From Druceiella hillmani (Eukaryota; Arthropoda; Insecta; Lepidoptera; Hepialidae): DNA of 64,000 bases. This document shows positions 12,902 through 23,664 of the stretch, one piece after another. Numbering within the stretch: position 1 is the first letter of the stretch; the number at the start of each line of letters is the position of its first letter. Made by a program: the position numbers and the translations under genes. Location: the NCBI GenBank assembly GCA_039881145.1, contig JAYKKI010000037.1, forward strand, positions 19,589,001-19,653,000, given 5' to 3'. The notes under the pieces are model-generated. The model saw only the letters and a list, made by a program, of their open reading frames with translations. It was not told the DNA's origin and did not search any database.

Positions 12902-15900
12902 ATAATGTGTGCGATAATGTTATTCGTATGCTTGAAATAAGCGTTTATGGTCGGAAGCCAATAAAAAGTAAATATGCCTTGTTATTATTTTTAAATTACA
13001 GTTTTTTGCGAAATAATTTGTTTTTCTTATATTTTCAAAATATAAAAAAGAAATTCTTTGTGTGACACGGCGTTCCTATAACTATTACATTGTCTTGTTT
13101 ATTTTACTATTATTAGAAGAAGCAATAAAACGTTGTATCCTTATTGAAAAGAAAATATAACGATAAATCATTTCTGTATTTACGAATAAAAATTAAATTT
13201 TTCAGATATTTAATTTTTTTAGCGTTAAGTTTAGATCTATAATATTTATATCAATTAATAAGTATAATAGTGCAGATTTGTTAACCGTAAATATATATAT
13301 ATATATATATATACATATAGGTATGTATGTATATATATATATATAGTCTTTGAGATTACGTCGAAACACATTAATAAACACCGATAAAAAACCCTCACAT
13401 TTTTTCAAAACCAACATAGCAATCTGTAAATGAGTATGTTTGTATGTACATTTGTAGGTACGTACATGTGTATTTTCTTTTCGTGAGTTAATTTTTCATT
13501 GCTTTTAGAATTATCATTTTGTAAATAGCTGTTAGTTACATAAAAAAAATGGTTTCACTATCCAAAAACGGTACCATTCTCGAGATATGTCCTGATAATT
13601 TTCGGCGAAGTCACGAGAAAAAAACCTATTCAATTTGAACTGAATAAATATCAGGGTTTTTCCCTTTGGTATATAGATTACACTATTGTTTTTTATTAAA
13701 ATCAGAAACGGTTACGTGTGTGTGTGCGTGCATTTGCAGTGTGCGTGTGTGTGCGTGTGTAAAAGGAGTCACTCTCCGTGAGCGTTTAAAGTCTGTAGTA
13801 TTGTATCATGAACGGATTGCAAAACATGTGTTTCATTTCAATAAAGAAAAAAAATAATTTCAAATTTACGTAAGTCATTAGCATGGAAATATATCAACCA
13901 TAGCTTTTATTTCTATAAACTTAATAAATGTAGTAATCTTGCATAAAAGCAACATAAACTACAATTACTTTACGCCTTCTTAGCGAGGCGACATTACAAA
14001 CTTCTTCTTTCTATTACATAATTATACAAAAGAAAAGGATCAGGTAAAATATTAAAAAACAATGGTTATGTCTACCTAATTCGGGTAATGTCGTGATTTT
14101 CCATAAAAGTCTACTTTATCGATATCAATGTTTTGTTCAAATTACTAATTAAGCCTCTTATGAAAATGCATGGCACATTATTTACATGTAGAAACCGAAT
14201 GTGTTTTCATTAAAAACATTGGTAAAAACAAATTTCGTCTATCAAATTCAACAAAATATATTTCTGTACAAAATTCAAAATATAGAATTAATTATTACGT
14301 ACAAAAAAGTCTTAAATAACATATCATATAATTGGATCTAGTAAGTAGACTTAAAAATAAAAATTCATAAACGTAATTTTGTTAAAAAATTGTATTTAGA
14401 AAAATAAATAGTTAAAATATATTAAAAATATACATCTGAAAATAAATCATAAAATTAGTAAGAAACTAAAAATAGTTAGATTGTACTAAAATAGCTGGAG
14501 AACTTGCAATTTGTAGTAAATAAGCTGTTATTGAATGGAAATAATAACTCATATCAAAAGTATCAAGCATGTGTTTGAATCCATGGTAATTCATTAATAG
14601 CATTAATTTTTTTAATAGTATTTATTTAGCATTATAATTAACTATTTACCGGTTTTCTGTTTAACCGACACGCTTTGCTTCTCTTTATAACTTGCCTCTT
14701 ATAAATTGTAAATTCTTTTGTGATATTTAACCCAAAAAAGATTTCCTCCTTTTTTTAAATAAAATGTTTTTAGAAAAAGGAGAACGCCTTTGTAGCATTT
14801 CAATTTTGATCAAACATTTTTGTTTTGTTGGCTTTGGAATTATTTGGAACTTTTAAATCGTAATAAAAAATATCGTGATAAATAATAAATAAAAAGTCTC
14901 AAAAATGTATGTTCAATTATTTTTATTGAATTCTATTATACGTATCATGTACATGTACATTAGATGTATAATATACATATGGTCAATTTCAAGTCAATTG
15001 GTGGTAGGAAGGTGAATAAAATGGATTAAGACATTTACATTCTGGTATAATTTCTTTACCTCAATTATTAAAAAACAAGAAAGGTAAAAGAAATAAATAA
15101 CATAATATCTCAACTGTAAATAATTGCTAAATGACAATTTGTTGGCGTTGTAGTTTAACTTTATAAACACTTAAAAACAAAATCTGTTTTTTGAAAGCTG
15201 AGACAATCTTTCTTATAATAGTTTATTTATTTTATATTAATACAAAAAAACATGTATTGCTGTGCGGGCTGATTCTACCGGTGAACTTGTACATCGAAGT
15301 ACGTGGTAAATGCATTCTTATTCAGCTGAAATTACTAATAAAGTTAGGATTTATAGTATTAGCATTCAGCGGTTTTTAGGTTAATCAATATTATTTGAGT
15401 TCTACGTACACAAAATGCGTTAAAATTATTATATTATAGATAATGTGGTTATGTATTACGCACAGATAATACTTTAGCTTGAATGCCATTTTTTTATAAA
15501 ATTTTTTGAAATTTGTAAATGTACTGACGGCGGAATGTGTCGATTATAGAGATGGCTTTTAATGATTTGAATATATAATTTGAAGCTATCAAACAAATAA
15601 TCCTTCGTATCTTTGAGGAAATAAATATGAAAATAAATAAATACTAGGTTGATAGAATAGGTCATACATTAATATTTACATACATACATTAATTGACAAA
15701 ATCCTTAGTTTCAAAAGTAATCAGAATGTGTTTATAAATAACATTGTAATCAAACCTTTCATGTCTAATGTGTGTCACGCAAATTCAGCTTTAGCTTAAA
15801 TTATTATAACTTATTTTAATGACAATTATTGTAAAAGGGTCAGTGCAAATGATTCACATAAACTTTACGCGTTTTAGATATTCTCACATATTACTCTCAC

Positions 15901-16190
15901 AGTAATACAGATATAAAGTAATCAGAACTGTTGAATCTGTTCGAAAATATTATTTTATTCTAATTGTGTATTTCCAACGTAAAACATAATGGTCGAAATT
16001 TTCACGTGGAGTTCATGTTGAGTAAATCTTAGACTGGTGAAGCAAATACACATGAAAAAATTATGATTTGCTATATTAAAATCAGTTTGAAAATAAACAA
16101 ACATGATTTCATTTCTTTTGTACGCATGTACAAACTAATTTTCTAACACAAACATGTATGCAATAAAATTAAATACTTATAAAACTAGAC
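12902..16190. other. AT-rich non-coding stretch with simple repeats
   Basis: Simple repeats are a (TA)n tract in two blocks at about 13291-13346 and a TG-rich tract at about 13713-13760. Open frames at 13202-13417 (minus), 13666-13857 and 15191-15379 are driven by these repeats or by composition. I see no gene or transposon signature. Confidence 0.5.
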
Positions 16191-16231
16191 AATTACTTGC
16201 GCTCATTACACGTGTAATGAGCAAAGTAATT
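16191..16231. repeat. 41-bp palindrome with perfect 22-bp core centred on CACGTG
   Basis: GCTCATTACA (16201-16210) is followed directly by its complement CGTGTAATGAGC, giving a perfect 22-bp palindrome at 16201-16222 with a central CACGTG. Complementarity continues outward with one extra base on the right arm (AATTACTT at 16191-16198 against AAGTAATT at 16224-16231). CACGTG is an E-box, but a palindrome this long is more likely a structural relic than a simple binding site. Confidence 0.75.
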
Positions 16232-17359
16232 ATATGAAAGGAAGTAAATATATCGAATTAGGTGACATTGAGCAATTTGACATAATTTTTTAAATTTAAT
16301 TGTGTATCTAACAATTTCAATGTACGTACTAATATAAAAAACGAATTTATCACTATACGATCAGTCAGCTGTAGTTATGAAATAAACTCGCTATAAGAAG
16401 TCTGTTTACAGTTTGATGTAATAATTTCTAAACATTCGTAAAAATATATGTATACACATATGTATTAACTGGGTCTTTATATATGTACCCATATGAAATA
16501 GATTTGGAGAACTACAATAATATATGAGAGAAGGAAGGTGAGTTAATAATAAAAGACTTGAAAACTTTCATTATATATTCTACCTACCTTCCTACGTGCA
16601 GACGAATCCGTAATCAGGAATTTCAATTTAAATTATTATCATATTTAGCATAAATATTAATTTCACAAGTTTGTTTTGATATTGAATATAGTTATTACCA
16701 GTTAAGATATCAAAGTTTCGGGTATAAATAACAGTTAACAACGGTTAAATTCTAGACGCAAGTTGCGAGTCGTTGCCGCTATAAAAGTGAAACTATCATC
16801 GACTACTGACCTGCAGAAGTAGCTGTGCATATCCAGACCTCAGCAGTAACTATTGGCAAGTTTACTAATTTTATCACTTTATTCTTAGTTACACATAGAT
16901 TGCATACACATTTCACTTCAGCCAAAATTAATATCCTGTTTAAGACACTGAAAAGATATTAGTGATCTGTAATTTCACTAAGCAATTTATATAACTACAC
17001 CAATCTATTGTATTGACTTAACCACTAACCACTGGAGACTAAGTTGATTGAATAGCAGACCTTTACCAAATAGAACACTACCATACAAGTTCTTTAAAAA
17101 TACGACACTGAAGAAAGTGTCAAAATCGGCAATTAATAATTTGCTAAACAGCGCCACCGCTAACGGCACCGCAGATGAACAGCGCCGCCTACTGACAACA
17201 TCTTAAAGTTTTAAGACCAACGAACTTATTTTGATAACGGTGTAATTAGTAATATTAAGTCATCGGTAGATGGCACAATATAATTGAGATAAATTTAACG
17301 TTCACTCAATTGGTATACCATATTAAGCGTACATTATAATTAATTTCATTGAATCAACT

Positions 17360-18358
17360 ATGAACTGCTCTAATTGCTCCAAATATTGCCAGGACACTGA
17401 AGGGTTAAAATGTGCTAAATGTACATTAAAATTTCATTACACGTGCATCGGAATGGGAGAGAAAGATTTCAAAAAAATGCTCCCGATGAACAAAGGTAAA
17501 TGGAAATGTCCAACATGTAAAATTCGGCAGAACACGAAAATAGTAGCTTCGCCGTCATCATCTGTCAGCTCAGAAATATTTCCGATTGATTTTGAACGTT
17601 ATATAACACATATCGATACAAAAATTGATAAATTTGCGACTACCTTCACAGAAAAAATTAAAAATGATTTAAAGGAATTAGTGATTGGCTCAATTAAAAC
17701 CGAACTAAATGCAATTAAAGAAAAAATCACGTCACTGGAAGGATTCGAAAAGTCTTTGGAATTCCATACTGCCGAACAAGATCGCCTAAAGGCAATAATA
17801 GCGGACAATAACAAAACCATAGACAGTTTAAAGGCTTCCAGTGACTTGATGCGAAAAGAATTCGACTTATTAAAATCGAAAATTGAAGAACTTGAACAAA
17901 CAGCTCGTCAATGTAACATCGAAATACAAAACGTTCCTGAGAATAAAAGTGAGAATATTCAAAATATAGTGGCTAATTTAGCAGTAGCCTTAAACGTACA
18001 CATACCTCTGGAGCAAGTACGAAGTGCACATCGCGTTGCTACCGGAAGTTTGGACCGCTCGCGTAACATCGTGATACAACTGGCTACGCGACGCCTGCGT
18101 GACGATATTCTAGTGGCGGCACGTGTGCGTCGCTCTCTCACAACACGCTCTCTTCAGCTCTCAGTGCCCGAACAAAAAATTTATATAAATGAACATCTTA
18201 CGTTACACAAAAAAATACTTCACGCAAAAGTACGTGCCGCGAAAAAACAGAAAGGCTACGAGTATGTTTGGGTACGAAATGGCAAAATTTATGTGAGGAA
18301 AAGTGCCGGGGATAAGTCTTTCGTAATCAAGTGTGAAAGCGATATCCAGAAAATGTGA
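17360..18358 (+). CDS. LINE ORF1 protein: PHD finger, coiled coil, FP/L1-ORF1-like C-terminus
   Basis: This 332-residue protein should bind the LINE RNA and package it as a ribonucleoprotein in the cytoplasm. Residues 3-53 form a PHD-type zinc finger: C3-x2-C6, C18-x2-C21, H26-x2-C29, W48 and C50-x2-C53. Residues about 85-190 are Lys/Glu-rich with heptad-like Leu/Ile spacing, a probable trimerising coiled coil. Residues about 185-330 (starting near RQCNIEIQNVPE and including EQVRSAHRVATG, IVIQLATRRLRDDIL and YINEHLT) match the FP/L1-ORF1-type single-strand nucleic-acid-binding fold, and basic residues are dense at 240-310. The ATG at 17360 is the first Met before the zinc finger. The stop is TGA followed by CTA, a leaky context, and the same frame stays open to 18652. 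What the PHD finger binds is unknown. Confidence 0.85.
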   Translation: MNCSNCSKYCQDTEGLKCAKCTLKFHYTCIGMGEKDFKKMLPMNKGKWKCPTCKIRQNTKIVASPSSSVSSEIFPIDFERYITHIDTKIDKFATTFTEKIKNDLKELVIGSIKTELNAIKEKITSLEGFEKSLEFHTAEQDRLKAIIADNNKTIDSLKASSDLMRKEFDLLKSKIEELEQTARQCNIEIQNVPENKSENIQNIVANLAVALNVHIPLEQVRSAHRVATGSLDRSRNIVIQLATRRLRDDILVAARVRRSLTTRSLQLSVPEQKIYINEHLTLHKKILHAKVRAAKKQKGYEYVWVRNGKIYVRKSAGDKSFVIKCESDIQKM

Positions 18359-18652
18359 CTATTTTTTTATCTCAAAATTACCTGTGTGTTATGTGTAATA
18401 TGTGTAGAATGTAATCATTTAAGCTCTAGTGTTGATATTAATCACTTTCCCATGTTATTCACGATTGGAAATAATTTGAATTATTATTATACAGTCAAAC
18501 AAAGTCGAAAATTTAGATATTGTTATAGTATCCAACTCCTGTATAGTTTCTTTGTCGATCTGTTAGTGTTATGTTTGTATTGTAATTGTCTGCTGGATAG
18601 GTTTCAGCTATTTTGTATTTCATTGTATTTTATTTCATTTATTCCAAGTTAA
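18359..18652 (+). other. In-frame open extension downstream of the ORF1 stop
   Basis: After TGA at 18356-18358 the ORF1 frame continues for 97 sense codons (LFFYLKITC..., then CVICVECN, ending ISFIPS) to a stop at 18650-18652, 22 nt before the ORF2 ATG. The peptide would be hydrophobic and rich in Cys, Tyr and Phe. UGA-CUA is the best-known metazoan readthrough context, so a minor extended ORF1 product is conceivable. The extension could equally be chance: open frames of this size occur elsewhere in the window. It also serves as the spacer across which ORF2 must be reinitiated. Confidence 0.4.
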
Positions 18653-18674
18653 ACTAACCATTCGTTTGTAAAAT

Positions 18675-21560
18675 ATGAACGAACTAGTAAAATTATCAGT
18701 TTATTATCAAAATTGTGGCGGAATTAAAACCAAGACTAATGAACTGCGCATGAATATTCGAACAAATAACTACGACGTAATCGTACTTGTCGAAACTTGG
18801 CTTCACCAAAACATATTTGACGCCGAGTTCATAGACGACCGATACACGGTGTTTCGACGTGATCGAAATCTATCCAGTAGCATTAAATCGTATGGAGGTG
18901 GAATTGTTATTGCGGTTATGACAAAGCTTATTGCAAAGCGTTGCCGTCAATGGGAAAACGAGGATTTGGAGGAACTATTTATTTCTTTGCGAATGAAGAA
19001 TTTCTCCCTTGTATTATGTGCTGTTTATATTCCACCGAAATTTTCGCAAAATATCTATAAAAAACATTTCTGCAATTTACAAAATTTATATACTGATAAT
19101 TTTAGTAACCACATATTAATTGTTGGTGATTACAATATTCCAACCCTAAATTATCAGTTTATGGAAAATTGTCCCTATGGCATCATAAATGACAGCTTTG
19201 ACCCCTTAGTTGCCCTTGTTACTGGTGTCACCTCGTTCATGAAATTGGAACAGCTTAATTACCTTAAAAATTGTAATAACAGGACTCTCGATCTCGCACT
19301 GAGTAATTGTAAATGTAAACTCTCTTCTGCGGAACCATTACTTCGTGAGGACCGCCATCATCCTACTTTCCTCCTCACAATTGATTGCTGTCCAGAGGTC
19401 GCGATGAAAAAGGCTGACAATTCAAAGTACAATTTCCGCAAGTGCGACTATACTGCAATCAATAAAGAGCTAGAATCCATAAACTGGGAAAAGGAGTTCC
19501 ACCAGCTTTCAGCTACCTGCGCTGTGGATAGATTTTATATTATTATTTTTGATATTATCAATAAATTAGTTACAAAGAAACCACAAAAATCCAGGAAACA
19601 TCCAACTTGGTACACTCCTAAATTGATACAGATAAGTAAACGTAAAGAAAAATTTTGGGTAAAATGGAAATTATACGGTAACTTCTCCGATTACTTAAAT
19701 TTCTCTAAGTTAAGAAGTCAATTTAAGAAAATATCTCGGTCTTGTTTTCGTGACTACGTCCACAATACTGAGAAACTTATTAATAACAACGTAAAAGGTT
19801 TCTGGTCATACGTGTCATCACTAAAGAAGTCAGAAGGATACCCATCGTCGATGAATTTCGAAGGTTATGAATCGAATGACATTCAAATGATATGCCAAAT
19901 GTTTTCTGAGTTCTTCAAATCTACATTTGAACGGAACCCACCTCTAGATCCAAATAATATTTGTGAATCCTTCGAACAAAACCTACCTCCTCATCACAAT
20001 TTAGCACTTCAGATGGATATTAATATCACCTCCATCCGCTTCCAAAGAGATGAAATAACTAATGCCCTCAAGAAAATCAATCCCAATAAGGGAGCAGGTC
20101 CAGACAACATTGAACCTATATTTCTCAAAAACACACACGATACGATTTCTGCTCCACTCACTATAATATTTAATATGTGTATCTCGCAGGGTACGTTTCC
20201 CGGGTGCTGGAAAGATGCACATATAATACCAGTATATAAATCTGGGAGTAAACAATCTGTCGAAAATTATCGGCCTATATCCATTTTGTCAGCAGTGTCT
20301 AAGGTATTTGAAAAAGTGGTTCACAATAGGATTTATCCGACATTGCATCGGCATATTATTGAGGAGCAGCATGGATTCGTACGGAACCGGTCAACATTAA
20401 CCAACCTGTTATTGTACACGCAATATCTCTTTAAATCTATGGATTGCAGGACACAGGTTGATTCCATCTACACAGATTTTAAAAAAGCTTTCGACAAGGT
20501 TGATCATCTCATATTGCTAAAAAAACTCTCTTTTAACGGTATAAAGGGCAATTTACTTCGTTGGTTCGTCTCCTATCTCAGCAACCGGCAACAAGCAGTA
20601 AAAATTAACGGTTTTATATCACCTCATGTTCCCGTCACTTCAGGGGTACCTCAAGGTTCCATATTGGGTCCCTTTTTGTTTATCATCTTTATAAATGACA
20701 TCAGCAATTGTTTTAAACACAGCAAGTTCCTGTTATATGCTGACGACCTAAAGATTTTCTCCAAAATAAGAGATTCTTCTGATCATTCGAAGTTACAAGA
20801 AGATCTTAAAAGACTAGATGCGTATTGCAGAATAAACAAGATACAATTAAGTCATAGTAAGTGTAAATCGATCACCTTTTCTAAAAATAAGACAATCTAT
20901 TTTCATACCTATGACATAGGTGGTCATTCTTTGGAATCTATTAATTGCATACGTGACCTTGGTGTAATGTTTGATCAAAAGCTACATTTTGATTTTCACG
21001 TAAAGCAGATCACATCGCGAGCTTATGCTTTGCTAGGCTTTGTTTTACGAACTACCAAACCCTTTAAGCAAATGAGAACGTATCGCATCCTCTACACAAG
21101 TCTTGTGCGATCTCAACTTGAATATGCTGTTGCCGTCTGGAATCCTTACTATCTTACATATTCTGATATGATCGAAAGAGTGCAAAAACGATTTATACGT
21201 ACATTGCAATATCGCTTCAATACACCCAAAATAGACTATTATAATGCATTGGATACATTCAAATACCGTACTCTCCACGAAAGGCGTATCGAACTCGGAG
21301 CAATTGTACTTTATAATATTTGCCATAGTTGTTATGATTGCGCCGATATAGTGAATCAGTTGCAGTTTCGTGTGCCAGGGAGAGCGACCCGTAGCATCGC
21401 ACTGTTCCATCTACCTACCGCTCGTACTAATGCTGGTGCTCGTGTACCACTACGCAGGCTTTGTGATGATTGCGACGGAAAATTTCATTCTCTAGATATA
21501 TTTGCCAGCTCAGTATTTCAATACAAACAGTCAGTTAAACGGATACTATACAACCATTAG
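18675..21560 (+). CDS. LINE ORF2: AP endonuclease plus reverse transcriptase
   Basis: This 961-residue polyprotein nicks the target DNA and reverse-transcribes the LINE RNA at the nick. Residues 1-240 are an exonuclease-endonuclease-phosphatase fold: N13 in YYQNCGG, E40 in LVETWL, D152 and N154 in VGDYNIP, and H229 in DRHHPTF. In many relatives a His directly before Pro occupies this last place. Reverse transcriptase spans about 450-740: NKGAGPDNIEP, YRPISILSAVSKVFEKVV, motif A TDFKKAFDKVDH with D601, GVPQGSILGPFLF, and FLLYADD with catalytic D690 and D691. The remainder (RSQLEYAVAVWNPY, MIERVQKRFIRTL) is the C-terminal region typical of CR1/Jockey elements. No RNase H domain is visible. All catalytic residues I can place are present, so it may be functional. 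Confidence 0.92.
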   Translation: MNELVKLSVYYQNCGGIKTKTNELRMNIRTNNYDVIVLVETWLHQNIFDAEFIDDRYTVFRRDRNLSSSIKSYGGGIVIAVMTKLIAKRCRQWENEDLEELFISLRMKNFSLVLCAVYIPPKFSQNIYKKHFCNLQNLYTDNFSNHILIVGDYNIPTLNYQFMENCPYGIINDSFDPLVALVTGVTSFMKLEQLNYLKNCNNRTLDLALSNCKCKLSSAEPLLREDRHHPTFLLTIDCCPEVAMKKADNSKYNFRKCDYTAINKELESINWEKEFHQLSATCAVDRFYIIIFDIINKLVTKKPQKSRKHPTWYTPKLIQISKRKEKFWVKWKLYGNFSDYLNFSKLRSQFKKISRSCFRDYVHNTEKLINNNVKGFWSYVSSLKKSEGYPSSMNFEGYESNDIQMICQMFSEFFKSTFERNPPLDPNNICESFEQNLPPHHNLALQMDINITSIRFQRDEITNALKKINPNKGAGPDNIEPIFLKNTHDTISAPLTIIFNMCISQGTFPGCWKDAHIIPVYKSGSKQSVENYRPISILSAVSKVFEKVVHNRIYPTLHRHIIEEQHGFVRNRSTLTNLLLYTQYLFKSMDCRTQVDSIYTDFKKAFDKVDHLILLKKLSFNGIKGNLLRWFVSYLSNRQQAVKINGFISPHVPVTSGVPQGSILGPFLFIIFINDISNCFKHSKFLLYADDLKIFSKIRDSSDHSKLQEDLKRLDAYCRINKIQLSHSKCKSITFSKNKTIYFHTYDIGGHSLESINCIRDLGVMFDQKLHFDFHVKQITSRAYALLGFVLRTTKPFKQMRTYRILYTSLVRSQLEYAVAVWNPYYLTYSDMIERVQKRFIRTLQYRFNTPKIDYYNALDTFKYRTLHERRIELGAIVLYNICHSCYDCADIVNQLQFRVPGRATRSIALFHLPTARTNAGARVPLRRLCDDCDGKFHSLDIFASSVFQYKQSVKRILYNH

Positions 21561-21965
21561 TCCTTTGAAAGCATTGACACTACATTTTCATTTATTCAAA
21601 TCGACGTGATATTCTGTTTTTTTTTCTTTTTATTTAATCGATATTATTATGGGTGGGATAGTGATTACTATTAATTCTATTATTGATAACTGTACTGTCA
21701 TTTCAATAGTTATTGCTTGATTGTTAAAAATATTACTTTATTAAAATGTAATTTGATATATTATAAAATTTCTAATATTTAATGTATCATGGAAATATCT
21801 AGAAGGGACTGAGGATATATGTACGTAGAATATTACTTTCATGTGGGAATGTTAGGATATAAGTTAACCTTATTGTCAAAAAACTCTTATTTTGTATTTC
21901 ACTATGACTTGTATCTGTTTTTTCTCCATAGGTGATAAATAAATAAATAAAAAAAAAAAAAAAAA
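21561..21965 (+). other. LINE 3' untranslated region and A tail
   Basis: About 375 bp of AT-rich sequence end in GGTGATAAATAAATAAATAA and a run of A to 21965. Reverse transcription is expected to start from this tail. The clean A run marks the 3' boundary of the insertion. Confidence 0.75.
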
Positions 21966-21970
21966 GAAAT

Positions 21971-21998
21971 GTATCTTGGCAAAGCATTGCCAAGATAC
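21971..21998. repeat. Perfect 12-bp inverted repeat just after the LINE tail
   Basis: GTATCTTGGCAA (21971-21982) and its complement (21987-21998) flank AGCA, 5 bp after the A tail ends. It could be the insertion site (a small palindrome used as target) or a structure made during insertion. It has no T run after it and is not a terminator in the bacterial sense. Confidence 0.85.
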
Positions 21999-22514
21999 TT
22001 TGTTAATAGTCTAAAATACGTAATTTGTAAAAAAGTTTAACATATTACTTAGACGTGTGTACTGTAAATGAATAAACTTAGACATGGCTACTGTTAATAA
22101 ACTTTTAAAGGATATTTGAACTTATCTAGTAATAGATTAGGCAGTATTATAGTACAAGAAATATGTTATCCTTTTATTTTATAATATTTTTATCACAAAC
22201 ATCTGTCCCTCAAGGTTGATGGAGTTGAGATTGCAAATGTGTTTATAAATCTGATTTGGCATACATGAAAATTTTCAATCTTATTTAGTTTAAAGAAAAC
22301 AATGTACAAAAAAACGATGTCTTCAAAAATTACGGCTTGGACTCTATTATAAAAAATGGATTAGAAATATGCGTATGAAGAAATGCCCAATAGTTGGTTG
22401 TCAAACATAAAATTTATAACCTCACTGCGCAATCCTACGCGCATTTCAAATTTTCCATTTTTTTTTCAACTTTTCCATTTGAAAAGTCAGTGTTTGAGAT
22501 TACTAAGAATAATG

Positions 22515-23073
22515 AAAAATATAAATATAAATATAAATATAAATATAAATATAAATATAAATATAAATATAAATATAAATATAAATATAAATATAAATAT
22601 AAATATAAATATAAATATAAATATAAATATAAATATAAATATAAATATAAATATAAATATAAATATAAATATAAATATAAATATAAATATAAATATAAAT
22701 ATAAATATAAATATAAATATAAATATAAATATGAATATAAATATAAATATGAATATAAATATGAATATAAATATAAATATAAATATAAACATAAATATAA
22801 ATATAAATATAAATATAAATATAAATATAAATATAAATATAAATATAAATATAAATATAAATATAAATATAAATATAAATATAAATATAAATATAAATAT
22901 AAATATAAATATAAATATAAATATAAATGTAAATATAAATGTAAATATAAATGTAAATGTAAATATAAATATAAATATAAATATAAATATAAATATAAAT
23001 ATAAATATAAATATAAATATAAATATAAATATAAATATAAATATAAATATAAATGTAAATATAAATATAAATA
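22515..23073. repeat. Hexanucleotide microsatellite (AAATAT)n, about 93 units
   Basis: About 560 bp of AAATAT units with a few variants. GAATAT units cluster at 22731-22765, one AAACAT lies near 22790, and AAATGT units cluster at 22925-22960 with another near 23053. Long homogeneous blocks lie between the variant clusters, as expected from repeated slippage or unequal exchange that spreads variants locally. Because six is a multiple of three, all frames stay open and yield spurious Asn-Ile, Lys-Tyr and Phe-Ile polymers; these are not genes. The sequence on both sides (22000-22514 and 23074-23589) is AT-rich and shows no gene. Confidence 0.95.
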
Positions 23074-23584
23074 ATAAAAATAATGAAATCGAAAAAATTA
23101 TAACTACTTTCTTGACTAAGTACACTTTTTCATAGAACCTTTTTCAAATCATTTTCTTTAATGTTTTAATTATAAGTTATGAATTTGTTTTCACTCGGTA
23201 TTTGAAACTTTATGGTAATAATATTTGTGTTCAATTTTTTTATAATTATTCATAATAATTACTATAGGTGTGTTCTAGGATAAGATAAAAGTATAATGTT
23301 GAGAAACTCTGCATTTCGCGGCCATGAGTACAACTTACATTGCAATAATATAAGTAATTATGTAGTACAAAGAGTTAATTTTTTTGGTTTAAACAACAAT
23401 TTTTATATATATTACAACAGTTGCGAAATTAATTAAAATGCATTATAAAAAACATTACCTGATTACAGAGTTGAATGTAATAAGTGAGGAAGATTGCTTC
23501 GTTAATGAATTGCAATTTTTAAACTGTTATAGTATCTTTAATATATACACTGTATGAAATAAATTACTGTATATAATAATTTAC

Positions 23585-23589
<5 letters not shown>

Positions 23590-23663
<74 letters not shown>

Positions 23664-23664
23664 C
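23590..23664. repeat. (TA)n microsatellite
   Basis: About 37 TA dinucleotides with one TG interruption near 23650. It is one of several long (TA)n tracts in the window. Confidence 0.95.

Larger units (their letters stand above)
16745..21965 (+). mobile_element. Full-length CR1/Jockey-group non-LTR retrotransposon
   Basis: The element has a less AT-rich 5' untranslated region of about 600 bp, ORF1 at 17360-18358, a 316-bp inter-ORF segment, ORF2 at 18675-21560, and a 3' untranslated region ending in TAAATAAATAAA and a run of about 17 A. The left edge is a guess: GC content rises near 16745 (GACGCAAGTTGCGAGTCGTTG), and there is no sharp repeat to fix it. I found no convincing target-site duplication next to the A tail. 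Both ORFs are free of stops and frameshifts over 3.9 kb and codon texture is coherent, so this is a recent, possibly active copy. ORF2 features (endonuclease start, FYADD-type motif, C-terminal region with a conserved tail) place it in the CR1/Jockey supergroup; the exact clade would need a tree. Confidence 0.85.

Noticed and set aside
13202..13417. Minus-strand frame of 71 codons with Ile-Tyr repeats
   Set aside because: It is the translation of the (TA)n tract at 13291-13346.
17599..18141. Minus-strand frames of 60-73 codons
   Set aside because: They are antisense to LINE ORF1 and explained by its codon use.
21045..21410. Minus-strand frame of 121 codons
   Set aside because: It is antisense to the conserved C-terminal part of LINE ORF2.
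22383..23135. Open frames of 212-250 codons on both strands encoding Asn-Ile, Lys-Tyr or Phe-Ile polymers
   Set aside because: They are translations of the AAATAT microsatellite, whose period is a multiple of three; all frames are open by construction.
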